Shown here: one piece after another, positions 12,101 through 23,371 of the stretch | How positions within the stretch are numbered: position 1 is the stretch's first letter | Layout: each line of letters opens with the position of its first letter | Origin: Asterochloris sp. CNOR1 | Taxonomy: Eukaryota; Chlorophyta; Trebouxiophyceae; Trebouxiales; Trebouxiaceae | Assembly: GCA_963969365.1 (NCBI GenBank) | Contig: OZ017746.1 | Span: 1,860,001 to 1,924,000 of the forward strand | DNA: 64,000 bases | Reading direction: 5' to 3' | The notes under the pieces: generated by a model | What the model saw: only the letters and a program-made list of their open reading frames with translations | Databases searched by the model: none | What the model was told of the DNA's origin: nothing | Made by a program: the position numbers and the translations under genes

Positions 12101-14185
12101 CCCTGCAGCTGAGGAGCAGAGCTATGAGGAGAGCATCCGGGCCATCTACACAGAGATGGCAAGCCTGCTGGACCAGGCTGCTGCGCTGGAAGAGGGGCCA
12201 GGGGAGGGAGAGGATACACAGCCCACGGGGGCTGCCCCCTTACGCTTTGCAGCTGCAGTCAAGGCAGCTGTGGCTGAGGGGGCATCTGGGGCCGACGGCA
12301 GGAACGATGCCAGGTGCAATGCTGCTTGCAACTTTGCTAGACCAGGCTGGCTGCCTCTCAGCTCCATTAAGGATGCACTGCAGTGTTGCTGAGGGACTCT
12401 GAGGCTTTGTCTCCTGCATATTCCTCCCAGGCAAGGTATCAAAGCTGCTGAAGGCACAAAAGCTCAGGGCAATGCCTGACAACCCTGCCTTCGAAAACAT
12501 AGCCCAGCTCAGCCAGTAGCATGCAACTCCTTGCATCTGGATGTTTGCTGTTACACCTGGCCTGCAGCAACTTCCTCAGAACGCTGCCCCCTCTGTCCAT
12601 CATCCTGGACCCGGCCACCAACACCTTCTGGCGCAACATAGCGGCCCGTTCCGGCAGCATGCTGGTGCAGCCGTGGGGCAAAGCGCCTGCTCTGTGGCAG
12701 CCCTGGGATGGAGCAGATGTTGGCCCCATGACGCAGAGGTGGGCACTGCAACATTGCAGCAGCTGGTGTCACATCCCACCTTCCTTGTTGGCCGACCTGG
12801 CGGCAGGGACAGACAGAAGCTGAGGTTGGACCAGTAGTACAGAGGTTGGCACACTGCATGACCACCGTCAGCTGCCCCTGCCAAACCTTTGCTGATGCTG
12901 GCCAGGCTCAGGTGAGGGCTGAGGGAGTGTTGGCAGTACATCAGAGATGTCTAGCCTCCAGTACTGTGCCACTTGTGTTGCAGTAGCCTGCCAGCTGCAT
13001 CCAACCTTCTGTCTGCTGCTGCTGTGTCCTCGTTTGCACGCCCTGTAGCCTGAGTTCTCATCCTCTGCTGCTGCTCACCTTCCTGCTGCCTCAGCCTGAC
13101 GCCTGCCTTCCTGCTGCAGCCTGCCCTACCCATTAACAGCGCGCAAGGTGCCGCATGACAGCCGCATGGGCAAGGCCAAGGCCAAGAGCCTCACCTCGGG
13201 CGCCCCTGCAGCTGCGGGGGCCTCCCCGGCAGACAGCCTGGGCGGCGCTGGCAGCGGCTCGCTGGCACCAGCCAAACTGCCCTCCACACGCACCACCCCC
13301 AGCAACATGGACATGCCGGGGGCAGATCTGCCCCCTGTGCTGGCCCCGCCCAGCAGGTTGTCAAACTTGGCACTGACTGCCCAACCCATGTCTCACAGCC
13401 AGAAAGTGCACCAGCAGAGACACTCCTGCATCCCGACTGCTCACAGCTTGGGAGAGCAAGCACACACAGCAGCTGTGTCTGCAGACATCAACCCACCTCA
13501 GGAACTCCGTGCCATCCAGCAGCAGCCCCCTGCCAGGGATCAGCCTGGACCCCCAGGAGCTGGCTGCCACCAACGCGCCCCTCACCTGGCTGCAGGCCGC
13601 GCGCGAGGCAGCCCTTAGGGCGCACCCTCAACTCCACTGGACGCCCAGCCTCCATGCACGTTGACGATTTTGAGAAGTCTGCGGCCACGCCGCCAGCCCA
13701 GGGCTCCGCCTCCCTGGTCACACTGTCTCCTGCAGCCCCAGGATCTGCACCTGGGGCACTGGGCGGGGGGCGGCCCACAGGTGCGCACACGATCAGGGGA
13801 GGCTGCAGCTGGCAAGCACCAACAGTCTGTCACCCAGCTGCTGGCGTGGTCTCTGTCACCTATATCAGCAAGAGTCTTGAGTGGGCCAGTTGTGTCTGTC
13901 CTGGCGCAGCTTGTTGCCTTGTGCACACAGCTGCTGTTTGATGCCCAGCAGGACGCTGCATGGCAGCCATCCCAGCTACTCCCTGTTGCAGGGAGGGACC
14001 CCAGACAGGCACAGGCTGGTGCAGGACCCGCTCAACCTCCTTCAGGACCCTCCCCGGCAGAGCAGCAGGCGCTATTTGCTGCCCTCATGCAGGGCGGCCC
14101 TGCTCTGCAGTCATACCTGGAGGCACACCCGCAAATGAGGATGCACCTTGTGCGTTTGAAACAGCAGCTTGGGATGCCCACATGA
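106..14185 (+). CDS. VIR: VIRILIZER homologue, scaffold subunit of the m6A mRNA methyltransferase complex (5' partial)
   Basis: Scaffold of the nuclear m6A writer complex. The first exon seen (106-285, FERPVRLTRIHVG) and the next (421-513, LVLRGRFQTLPLHIYGI) match the start of the plant Virilizer N-terminal domain; about 25 residues upstream lie outside the window. Exons: 106-285, 421-513, 644-835, 1099-1374, 1792-2003, 2245-2879, 3574-4027, 4796-5063, 5391-5649, 5957-6154, 6350-6482, 6702-6933, 7155-7320, 7516-7647, 7844-8010, 8358-8473, 8713-8911, 9186-9314, 9815-10058, 10400-10542, 11093-11302, 11580-11805, 12109-12313, 12431-12515, 12568-12738, 13120-13356, 13485-13780, 13992-14185, about 2,017 codons, near the usual family length. 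GCEAVLGWW precedes an Arg/Ser/Asp-rich insert (2245-4027). The rest is mostly helical. GRPASMHVDDF near 13640 is the conserved plant C-terminal motif. Phases agree at every junction except 12313/12431. Start and some small exons are uncertain; family is secure. Confidence 0.9.
1637..1812 (+). repeat. Acceptor-side exon echo in VIR
   Basis: The real acceptor and exon start at 1779-1812 (GCAGGCTGCTGAGGC) has an earlier copy at about 1637-1671 in the same intron, with the same 15-bp core and a pyrimidine tract. Confidence 0.75.
4500..4850 (+). repeat. Three-copy acceptor/exon-start repeat in VIR
   Basis: The start of exon 4796-5063 is echoed at about 4500-4571 and 4654-4725, spaced roughly 140-155 bp. 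Each has CAGGTCC, then a CTGAGCCAGA block 30-odd bases later. Sequence upstream of the acceptor is also repeated. Confidence 0.8.
9590..9866 (+). repeat. Acceptor/exon-start echoes in VIR
   Basis: The start of exon 9815 (GTCTGCTGGGCGACCT) has diverged copies at about 9700-9757 (GTCTGCTGGGCACCCT, with its own CAGGCAGCC acceptor) and 9590-9635 (GCATGCTGGTCGACCT). Confidence 0.75.
10815..11115 (+). repeat. Acceptor echo in VIR
   Basis: Exon start at 11093 (GTGCAGGCTGCCTTTCT) resembles intron sequence at about 10826 (GTGCAGGCCGCCTTGCT), both followed by a GGTGGC core about 25 bp on. Confidence 0.6.
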
Positions 14186-14850
14186 AAGTATTTGCTTCAG
14201 TTTGCTTCTGTGAACTGTCACCTGTCCTTTAGCAAACGCTGCTCGGCAAGTCTTTCTCATAAATCACACCACTCTGCTGGCAACCCTCTCTGGTCTCAGT
14301 ATGCAAGCAGTCCTGACTTGACTGGATGCCACATCCTAGACTGGGAACTTGACTCGTCAGAACAGGCGTAGACACTGGGACGAAATCTCGACTGCTGTGT
14401 TGGGTGAACCCTGAATTGGAATGAAAGCTGTGAGCTCCAAGTCATTGTGCACCCAAGCTTGAGCCAGACAGCTTGAGCAGGTGCTGTTGCGTCCAAATAA
14501 GCATCCTAGGCCACGCTGTCCATAGGCCAGTACGGCAGGAATCTACTCAGTGCGCGCCCTCCCTCTCTGACCAGATAGGAGGAGTATTCTCTGTGCAGGA
14601 GAGTTTCTACATGATAGTCTATCCCCCTCTTGCTGGCAGCCAATGTCGGGATGGCAGGAGGGTCTCTGGGGCTGTCATCAAGTCCTTGGTATTCTGAGAG
14701 CTGCCTGTGTTTGTTCCAAAACCGACTTCGACAGTCAAACGTCGATGTTGACCCAAAGATGGCTCAGATTCGAAGGTTGATCACTTGATGATATTGACAA
14801 AGCAAATCATGGCTGTATATAACCACATTGCAGTGGTCCCAGGGGTTTGT
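14186..14850. other. Convergent intergenic spacer between VIR and CYC1
   Basis: About 665 bp between the two stop codons. It must hold both 3' untranslated regions. I see no conserved reading frame, RNA gene or repeat in it. Confidence 0.6.
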
Positions 14851-17195
14851 TCAGTTGACAGCATCCAGGACCAGCCTGCGACTTTTGATGGGGGCCCACT
14901 TCCAGCGCTTGTAGTAGACGGCGGTAATCCAAACCAGCGTCAGCACAAACACCCACTTGACGCCCATCAGCTTCCTGTCATCATGCTCTGGCTCAGCCGC
15001 CCAGGACAGGAAAGTGACGACATCCTGCAGCATGTACGTGGGATGCTGTGAGCCTGCTTTGGCACCCTGACACCCCAGCTGCAATTGTGGCTCTCAGCTA
15101 GCTGCTGCTTTCCTATGTTCAGTCTGCAAGCTTGTGTCCAGCTTTGGCGTCGACTACACACAGTCTCAGGCGTAGTGCGCTGTAGTGGACCTGGACTGCA
15201 GTCGGGTCTGTGCCTCCACACGCAAAAGCACTGTTGTGCACTGACACCGTGACGCACCTTGGCTTGCTGCGCCTCAGTTGGGTCGGTGCCATCATCATAC
15301 TCAGTGCCACCGTCAGCCAGCATCTTGGGCATGGCGATGGCGCCGCCTGGGAAGTAGGGGTTGTAGTACAAGCCCTCCCTCACCTGCAAACAGCAGCAGG
15401 TCAGCACACAGAAGGGGGCATCCACTCCTATCAGAATCAAGTGCTTGACAGTTGAGCATTCTGGTGTGCGCTGCGCCAGCAGCAGGGCCAGATCTGGTCT
15501 GTTGAAACCTCAGCTAGCAGTGCAGCAGCAGTGCGAGGCACCCGACTGATCCTGTACCAGCCAGTCTGACTGCCGCAGGAAATTCTCAGGTGCGCCCGGA
15601 GCAGACTGCTTAGCCCGGTGTCTTGCACAGAGACCCCTGCAATCAAACACTTCAACTGTACCCAGGAGTGCACGCATCTGACATGCATGCTCGCAGGGGC
15701 ACTGCTAGCCCAGCAGCATGAGCTCTGCCATTCCAATCCACAAATAAAGTTGCATTCACCAGCCCACCAGCAAGTATCTGGCTGGTCAGGCCAGACACGC
15801 AGCACTCACATGCACGCCCGCGGGGGGCTCCCGGTAGCCCAGCAGCAGGGCAAACACATAGTTTGCCCCATCGTGGCGGGCTTTGGTGATCAGGCTCAGG
15901 TCGGGCGGGTAGGCCCCGCCGTTGGCATAGCGCGCTGCCTCCTCGCTGGTATATGGGCGGGGCAGGGGGTCGCTCAGGCGCCCGGGTCGCTCAAACTCCT
16001 CACCCTCCTCGTTGGGCCCATCGGTCACCTCAGTCTGCAGGCACGCCAGGGCAAAGCAACCTTCTGAGTCTGGGAAAGCCATGCTTGCGATGCAGAGGCC
16101 ATGTCAGCGTAGCTTGTGCGCTGCGGAGCTCGAATATGGTAAAGTGTGAGTGTAGGTTCATGAAGGATGCAGTGTCAATGCAGAGCACGTCGTGGAGCTG
16201 GCCAGCAGGCTTGCACCGCAACAAAGCTGCTGAGACGGGCCTACACGCAGCAACAGAACCCACCTCTTGCCCCAAAAGCTTCTGCACAGACCAGTTTGCT
16301 GCAGCACCTTGCAGGCACCCACCTCGGCAGCCATCTCTTTAGCTTCTTCCTCTGTGTAGGCCACCCCCACCAGGTTGCGGTAGTGCAGCTGCTGCACGCT
16401 GTGGCAGGCTGCACACACCTGCTGGTACACCTGGTGACCTCTGCACAGAGGCGCAGCAGATATTTCTGTAAAGGGCTGGTGCATTGACAGGCTGCCAGCA
16501 GGCATAGCCGCCAAGATCTTGCCTGGCACAAGGTGCTGAATTTGGGGCGCTGCCAACAGACATGAGAGGACAGTGCTCATGTCAGGGTGCTGCCTCCATG
16601 CCAACATGAGATGAAAGCAGGGCTCCAGGCCAGGGCGCGGCCCCAAAGCTGGCAATGACAGCCTGTGGGATGTTGCAGGGAATCCTGAACGATCAGCCAG
16701 ACTCACCTGCGGATGCTGGCGTGGTCAAAGGCGCTGAGCCACCCATGGTGGGACCATGGGTAGGAAGGCGCGGCCAGGCCATGCTCTGCCTCATCGGCCA
16801 TTGCAAAGGTCAGGCCAGCTGCAGCTGCGCCCACACCTGCCACAGCCAGCACCCCGCGGGACCACTTGCGTGGCTGCTCCTGCTGTGTGCTGCCGCTGGC
16901 CGCAGCAGCTGCCTCTGTGCTTGCATTGGCAGCCTGGCCTGCTGCTGGCGCGACCTGCAGGCCGGACAGAGCATGAGCAACGGGCGAGCTTACAGCAAGG
17001 AAGAGGGCTTGGGCCAGCATGACCATTGCATGCCGATAACCTGGTGGCCTGGCCCACTGTGGATGGCCTGCACCCTGTGGCAGTCTCAATTGCTTGCATG
17101 TGTACACAGGGCTGGAGCCTTGCCTGAGAGCCCACAGATGATGAACCTCCCTTGAGGGCCCTGGATAGCAGCTTGCTGCCAGAGCCTCGCAACAT
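14851..17195 (-). CDS. CYC1: Cytochrome c1, haem subunit of mitochondrial complex III
   Basis: Carries electrons from the Rieske protein to cytochrome c in the inner mitochondrial membrane. Exons on the minus strand: 17195-17124, 16954-16707, 16440-16323, 16034-15810, 15383-15258, 15024-14851. These total 963 nt, giving 320 residues, the normal plant length. The N-terminus is a basic, Ser-rich mitochondrial presequence followed by a hydrophobic Ala/Gly stretch. The covalent haem site CAACH is at residues 116-120, the axial methionine is in GGAIAMPK (about residue 239), and a C-terminal membrane anchor ([19 protein letters not shown]) is followed by a basic tail. The start ATG at 17195 gives [17 protein letters not shown]. 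Intron 1 needs a GC donor (CTCAG/GCAAGG) to keep frame. It is divergent from PI4K gamma. Identity is secure. Confidence 0.97.
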
Positions 17196-17780
17196 GGCGA
17201 CGGATTGAGCACCTCCGGTGCTGTGATGGTGTGGCAAATCTATTCAAAAATTCTTAATTGTTCTATGCTTGTTAGGCAGTTGGGCCCATTGCCGGCTGCC
17301 CTGGAGTTTTGAGTATCTGCTCAGCAAGCTACTTCACACTGCAGGCACGCCGAGCTCTCAAGCATTGTTACCTCCACTGAAGCTATTCAGGCGCTACAGC
17401 CACACTGCAGGGGGACCGATACCCTTGAAGTGCTTCTGTGTCCCCCATCAGCAGCTCCACAGCCCACGCTCATTGCGACACCCTGTCCGGAACTGCTCTG
17501 CTCTGCCGGAGGTTGTGAAAAGGTGCATCAGACCTTGTCAGTCTGACTCTGTCACTGCCTCAGCCTGAAAGCAGGCACTATAGGTGAGCTGCTTGTGAGG
17601 GGAACAGAATGATCTGCTCATGAGCAGTGCTTTGAGCTAGACCGCCGGAGCACATGCATTGTGCTGTGCCTGACACGCTGCTTCTTCAAGGCCATTGGGC
17701 TTCAGCACCGGCCGTGCACTCTACAAATTGCTGCTAGAGCTGACGCTTTGTCTTCACTTGATCATGCTGCGCTCCTGCAG
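17196..17780. promoter_or_regulatory. Divergent promoter region, CYC1 / PI4K gamma
   Basis: About 585 bp between the CYC1 start and the first supported PI4K exon. A short AT-rich patch lies near 17237-17262. No core promoter motif is convincing. The unresolved 5' exon of PI4K gamma may be here. Confidence 0.4.
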
Positions 17781-20700
17781 GGCCCCTGTGGACCAGGCAG
17801 CCAGGCCGGTCAGGCAGGGCACCTGCGCGCACTGGCACAGTCTCCCCTGATGCTCCCAGCACCCGCGGCAGACCATGTGCGCGTGCAAGGCTTTCACATT
17901 GGGGCCCACACCGTGGGCCACCAGCCACAGCAGATCACCCAGGGCGCTTCCCCTCAGGGCAAGGTCGAGGCAGCAGCAGACAGGGATGGGGAGGAGGGAA
18001 AGGGCTTCAGAGGCCTCATGCAGTTGTGCACGGCAGTCAGCATGGGCAACTTCTCCCCTCAGATGGTGAGCTGCCTGCCCAGTTGCTGCTGCATTGACCA
18101 CTTCCACTTGCTACTGCCTCTTTCGTCACACAAGAGAGCAGCCTGAGGGCTCCTTGCTGTCCGTGCTATGCTTGGCTCAGCGCCACATCATACACGGGCT
18201 GCGTTGCCTGCTCTCTGATGGTGTGTGCCAGCATCATGACGCCCTGGCATGAGGTTGCATGTTGCTCTGGCGTCTGCCTATGCCAGTTGTGCCCACACTG
18301 TCTGCCTGCAGCAGAATCACGGGCGCATCATTGTGGTGGGGACGGCCAGGACCAGCCCCGGGGTGCGGCTGCTGGTCAAGTCGGTCGTGCGTGGCCTGCG
18401 GGCGCATCAGCAGCCAGAGGCCAGCACTGAGGGGCTGGGGGGAACATACTTCTTCTTGAATGAGGCCGGCTCCAAGGCAAGCCACCCACTGCCTGTCATG
18501 CCTGCTGCGGTGTCACAAGCTGCCAAGCTGCAATCTGGCCACGGCTGTGCACCTGAGCAAGCCTTGCCCAGGTGCAGAGCAAAAGCCCTGCACTGCCGCT
18601 CCCCTGCAGCCTCAGTGCTGTGCTCCACGGCAATGCACAGCCAGGATGGTGCACTACCGGAGGATGCCGTCTCCTGGCAGCTGCAGCGTCGCTGGCCCAC
18701 TGGCTGCATCTGCCCTGCAGGTGGCCATCATGAAGCCCTGTGATGAGGAGCCCCTGGCACCCAACAACCCCAAGGTGAGCATGAGTGTTGCTGCTGCACC
18801 CTGTCAGGTTGGCTTGTTGCGAGAAACTTTACCGCCCTGTGCAGCCAGCTGCTGACTCTGCATCCCATGTCACCTCCTGAGGTGGGCTGGAGCTCAGATC
18901 TGAAGCTTGGTTGAGCACATTCTTGCATCCCTGGCGCCTCTCTCTGTGGCGCACACTGAAGGCGTGGCCACCTTATGCAGGGCTATGTGGGGCGCCAGCT
19001 GGGGGAGCCGGGATTGAAGCCCACTGTGCGCGTGGGGGAGGCGGCCATGAGGGAGGTCGCAGCTTATCTGCTGGATCATGACCGCTTTGCTCACGTGCCC
19101 CACACAGTGCTGTGCAAGGTCACGCACCCCTGCTTCCACATGGCCCCTACACCGTGCGCCGAGGTGAGACGAGCATGCTGAAACATGTATCTGGAAGCAG
19201 GCGTCATGATGGCGTGTCCGGCTGGGCAACATCTTGCAGCATGGCATGCACAAGACAGGCCCTCACATTTTCAGGTATGCTTCACAGAGGCTGTCTGCAG
19301 TTGCTGATTTTCAGTGATGCCGAGCAATTCTAGAATGCGCACTTGCGGGGCTGCCTGCGGCAGCTGAGCACCTGCACCCCTGGACTGCAGTGCTGCTGTG
19401 AAGCTGGAATGCTGGTCAGCTCAGGCAGCTGTCCGCTTGCGCTGCAGGCCGGCGCAGGAGCAACGGTCTCTCCGGCAGCCTCTCTGGTCTCCCCTGAGCG
19501 CGGCAGCCAGGGCCTTTTGGGGCAGAGCCTGCAACAAATGCCTCCCAGTAACTGCTTCGCCCCAGCTGTGGCCCCGCAGCTTGCAGACATGGCCAGGCTG
19601 GAGCGCACCTCCATCTCGGAAGGGGCCAGCCCCAGCGGGACGGCTAACCTGCTGTGGTCCCAGGACCAGGCTGCAGGCGGGGGCGTGCCGGCGCCGGCCC
19701 CTGCCCCTCGCCAGCAGCCTGCGCTGGCTGCAGTGCTGCTGCGCTCCCCCAGCATGGCCGCCTTTGCCACGCCACCACCCTGCAAGCTGGGCAGCCTGCA
19801 GGAGTTTGTCACCTCTGAGGTGAGGCCTGGTGCTCAGCATCATGAGGTGTGCATGATCCTCTATTGCTTGTGCCGGTGTGGGCATGCTGCAAGTTTGGGC
19901 AGCCTGCAGGAGGCTGTCATGCCTGAGGTGAGGCCTGCCTGCTCATGCTTGCTTGACAGCTGCGTTGTGGGGCAAGGGGCCATCCCTGCAAGCAGGACAG
20001 CGTCCGCGTGGGCCATGACAGTTGCTGACCACGCTGGTGGACGTTTTCCAGCTGGGCAGCGTGCAGGAGTTGGTCACTTCCAGTATGAGGCCCGCCTGTT
20101 CAAGGTTCCTGATCGTGCACACTGAGAAGTTGTGTCCATGTCAGCAGCAGCTGGCATGTGCAGCTCCCCTGGAGTAACGCTGCTGTGTTGATCGCAGGGC
20201 GACTGTAGCGATTTTGGCACTTCTTCCTTCAGCGTGAAGGATGTCCATTCCATCGGTATCCTGGACCTCCGGCTGTTCAACTGTGATCGGCATGCAGGTC
20301 AGCAGAGTGGGGTCTGCCCTCAGGGTCAGGGGAAGCATGTTCTGAAGCTTGCCCTGACTGTCACACTGCTGCATGCTGCCCTCTCAACTCTCACAGACAT
20401 GTTGGCCACCCCGCCTTTCCCTTGTGTACGCCCTGGTCTGCTTCAAGGGCTGCTGCTGCTGCTTCTATGCTATGTGTTGCTTGCCACACAGCCAGGCAGA
20501 TGCCCCAGATCACTTATGCAGGCAACATTCTGGTTCGGCGGCCTCGGCCTGCATCTTCCTCTGGTGGGCCGCCAGCGAGGGCTCTGGCGCGGCTTCAGGA
20601 GCGCCAGGTGGAGCTGTTGCCCATCGACCATGGCTTCTGTCTTCCAGAGGCCCCAGAGTCGCCCTACTTCGAGTGGCTGTACTGGCCCCAGGTGAGGGGC

Positions 20701-23272
20701 TCAGCATGAACAGCCATGCACCGCCACCTGTCCAGCCGGCCACTTCAGTACCCAGTCATGAGGTGCAAAGTCATCAAACGCTGAACTGGCATGCGTCACT
20801 AAGCCTCAGATGCCAACATACTCCTGCAGCAGCTGCGATGCTGCAGCGGCTGACAGAGGCTGTGCATCAGAGAGCTGATGGTTCAGCTTTCATAGGACTG
20901 CTTTGTCTGCTCTGTCAATTAGCCCATGCCTGCAAGGTGCTGCTCTGCAGGCCATGATCCCCTTTGATGAGGGTGAGCTGGCCTACATCGCCTCCCTGGA
21001 TGCTGCCCGCGACGTAGCTCTGCTGAAGCAGGAGCTACCTGCCCTGCGGGTGGAGTCCCTGCGCATCCTGGAGGTGTCCACAGTACTGCTCAAGCGTGGA
21101 GCCGCGGCCGGGCTGTCCCTGGCAGAGATAGCCACCATTGTGACACGCCCTTCAGTGAGCGTGCTGCTTTGGTTGTGCTGAAGCACAGTGCAACTGCTGG
21201 TGGGGCACAATGCTGCTTGCCCACCTGCCTTGCTGAGCAGGGGTTCGCTGCTGAGAAGGGGATGTAATTGCAGACGGCAGTGCACATCAGTGAGGGGCTT
21301 GTCTGCCTTCCTGAGGCTGCTGGACTGCATGACGCAAGGCTGCTGGGAGTCATGCTGATGGCGAGGCGCCGACGGCTCTGCAGGTGGGCCTTGAGGAGGA
21401 AGCCTCAGAGCTGGAGCAGATGTGTGTGAAGGCCTGCCAGCACGCAGACTGGCGCACACGCCGGGTGGAGCAGAGCTCCGCCTGCAGCACCCCCCTGTCG
21501 GGGTGCAGCCCCCGCCTGCGCGCCTGCAATGGCTTGGCCAGCCCCACTGCCTCAGGAGGGGGCTTTGACACCCTGGAGCCTGCCGGCAAGAATGACAGCT
21601 TCAACCAGCGCATGCAAACGGCACTGCTGGACTGCCAGGCAGGGCTGGAGAGCAGGTGAGGGAGTGCATCAGCCTCTCATCAGTGCCCAGCCCTGATGCA
21701 CCTGCATGCACAGCTGTCGGACGTCTAAAAGTCTGCGCATAGCCCAGCCCCAGTGTACCCTTGAGTGGGTGGTGAACCTGTCTCATGTCTGTTCAGGGCC
21801 TTGTCCCTACGCACACTTACATGTAAAGCAGTAGGATCAGGCCGGCATCACATCAGTGCATTGGTCTTGATGCACCCCTGCATACACAGCTGGAGTGGGC
21901 ACCAATCTCACTTCTGTAGAGTAACCAGCCTCAGCGTACCCCTGCGTGTGAAGTCGCTGGACTCACGTGTGCACCCTGGACTGCTCCATTGCCCACTTCA
22001 CTGCACCCCTCTATCCAAGTGCCCCTTGCGCTGCAGCTGTGGGAGTGCAGATGGGGAGCATGCCAGCAGCGGGGAGCACCAGCACTCTAGGGACAGGCAC
22101 GCTCGTGCCTCAGGAGAGGGCAGGCGTGGCAAGCTACGCAGCAGCGCGGAGCTGCTGTTTGACTTTGAGGTGAGGACAGCTCCCCTGTGCACTGCGCTTG
22201 GCTGCTCAGATCGTGAATGATGGATTGAGGAGCAAACTGCATGCGTGGCCTTGGCACAACAGGCTGCACATGCCAGCTGAGATGTGTGCTGTTTGCAGGC
22301 TGCCAGAGTGCTGTGCTTACCACAAGCCGCTGGCCAATGTCTCAAGAGTGCTGTGCTCAAAGCTGCTGGTTTCTGCCTGGACCGCGGCAGTGGCAACCCC
22401 TTGCCCGTGCGCAGCAGTAGCTTCCAGGCAATCGACCACACTGTGTCAGGCAGCACTGCAGGGCTCTTTGCAACCTTGCATCCGCTGTCTTGCAGGGTGG
22501 CAGCGGCACCTCCACACCTCTGCGTAGCAGCAGCCCCCCGTCTCATGGGGCGCAGCTCTTGCCAGATGGCAGCGCTTTAAAGGGGCACCCCCCCATCCTG
22601 CAGCACGCTCACTCCCAGCTTCAGGCTGTGGGTGCCAGCACCTTTGGCTTGGCGGAGCCAGAGGAGGTGTCCCCAGACTCTGTGGTGTCCCACCTGGATC
22701 TGCCAGCTGCTGTGGCCCGTGCCGGCGGGCTAGCGATGCCCCTGGAGGAGAGCAGCGAGGGAGAAGGCCAGCCCAGTCCCTGGGAGCCTTGTGGGCCAGG
22801 CGCAGCGGGCTCAGCTTTTGCGGGCAGCGGCCTTTCCGGCTGCCTCAATTTCCGGGCCAGGTCACGCAAACAGCCTGCCAGCGTGAAAGCACGTGTGAAG
22901 CCGAGGCTGGGTACCTTGGTGAGTGCTGGTCCCAGCATACTTCTTCACCCCTCACAGTGCAAGTGCCAACGTTTGCACTGTGCAGCTGCCAGGGCTTCCC
23001 GACAAATGATGCAGCTGACAGGTAATGTGCAGTCTCGTGTTGGCATCTCAATGTACGGATGCGTGCAGGGGCGACTTGCACCGGTCCAGATGGAGGTCGA
23101 GCCCCGGCCTGTCTCAGAAGTCTTCAAGAACATGGACCTCCATCAATGGCGTTGGTTCATGCAGTCCTTCACTGATCAGATAGAGGCACTGATGGACAAT
23201 CGCCGGCAGCAATCTTGTCGGCAGAGGCTAGGAGCATCCAATGTGTTTGGCTCCGCTCCAGTCCGTTTTTGA
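17781..23272 (+). CDS. PI4KG: Plant-type phosphatidylinositol 4-kinase gamma family protein
   Basis: Member of the plant type II PI4K gamma family, predicted lipid or protein kinase at membranes. Exons: 17781-18065 (tentative), 18312-18476, 18721-18774, 18981-19163, 19448-19819, 20198-20297, 20522-20691, 20951-21154, 21384-21655, 22037-22169, 22299-22427, 22496-22918, 23069-23272. Kinase signatures in order: EGLGGTYFFLNEAG (ATP-binding region), VAIMKPCDEEPLAPNNPK, GYVGRQLGEPGLKPTVRVGE, REVAAYLLDHDRFAHVP, catalytic LFNCDRHAGNILVRR, and activation-site LLPIDHGFCLPEAPESPYF. The long Ser/Gly-rich C-terminal tail ends in a conserved short helical block (HQWRWFMQSF). GC donors are needed after 18476 and probably after 22427. 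The 5' exon and start codon are unresolved, and no ubiquitin-like domain, usual for this family, is visible on the plus strand. Exons 18312-23272 give 802 residues. Confidence 0.92.
19784..20100 (+). repeat. Donor-side three-copy exon echo in PI4K gamma
   Basis: The end of exon 19448-19819 with its donor (about 19784-19830) recurs at 19891-19938 with donor intact (CTGAGGTGAGG) and at 20049-20100 with the donor GT lost. All share GGGCAGC then TGCAGGAG. Confidence 0.85.
21691..21950 (+). repeat. Tandem duplication inside a PI4K gamma intron
   Basis: About 90 bp around 21691-21780 (TGATGCACC, CACAGCTG, GTACCC) recurs diverged at 21866-21950 in the same order. Confidence 0.6.
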
Positions 23273-23371
23273 GTATGACCCTCCCCCAAGTGTATCTGAG
23301 AGTTGAGAGAGAGCGGGAGTTGATGCATTCCATTTGGGCACATGTGAAGGCCTGCAGCCTTGCTGCAGCCG

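Noticed and set aside
17269-17568. 99-codon open frame (+) upstream of PI4K gamma
   Set aside because: Composition and sequence are not protein-like and no family match; more likely promoter or 5' leader.
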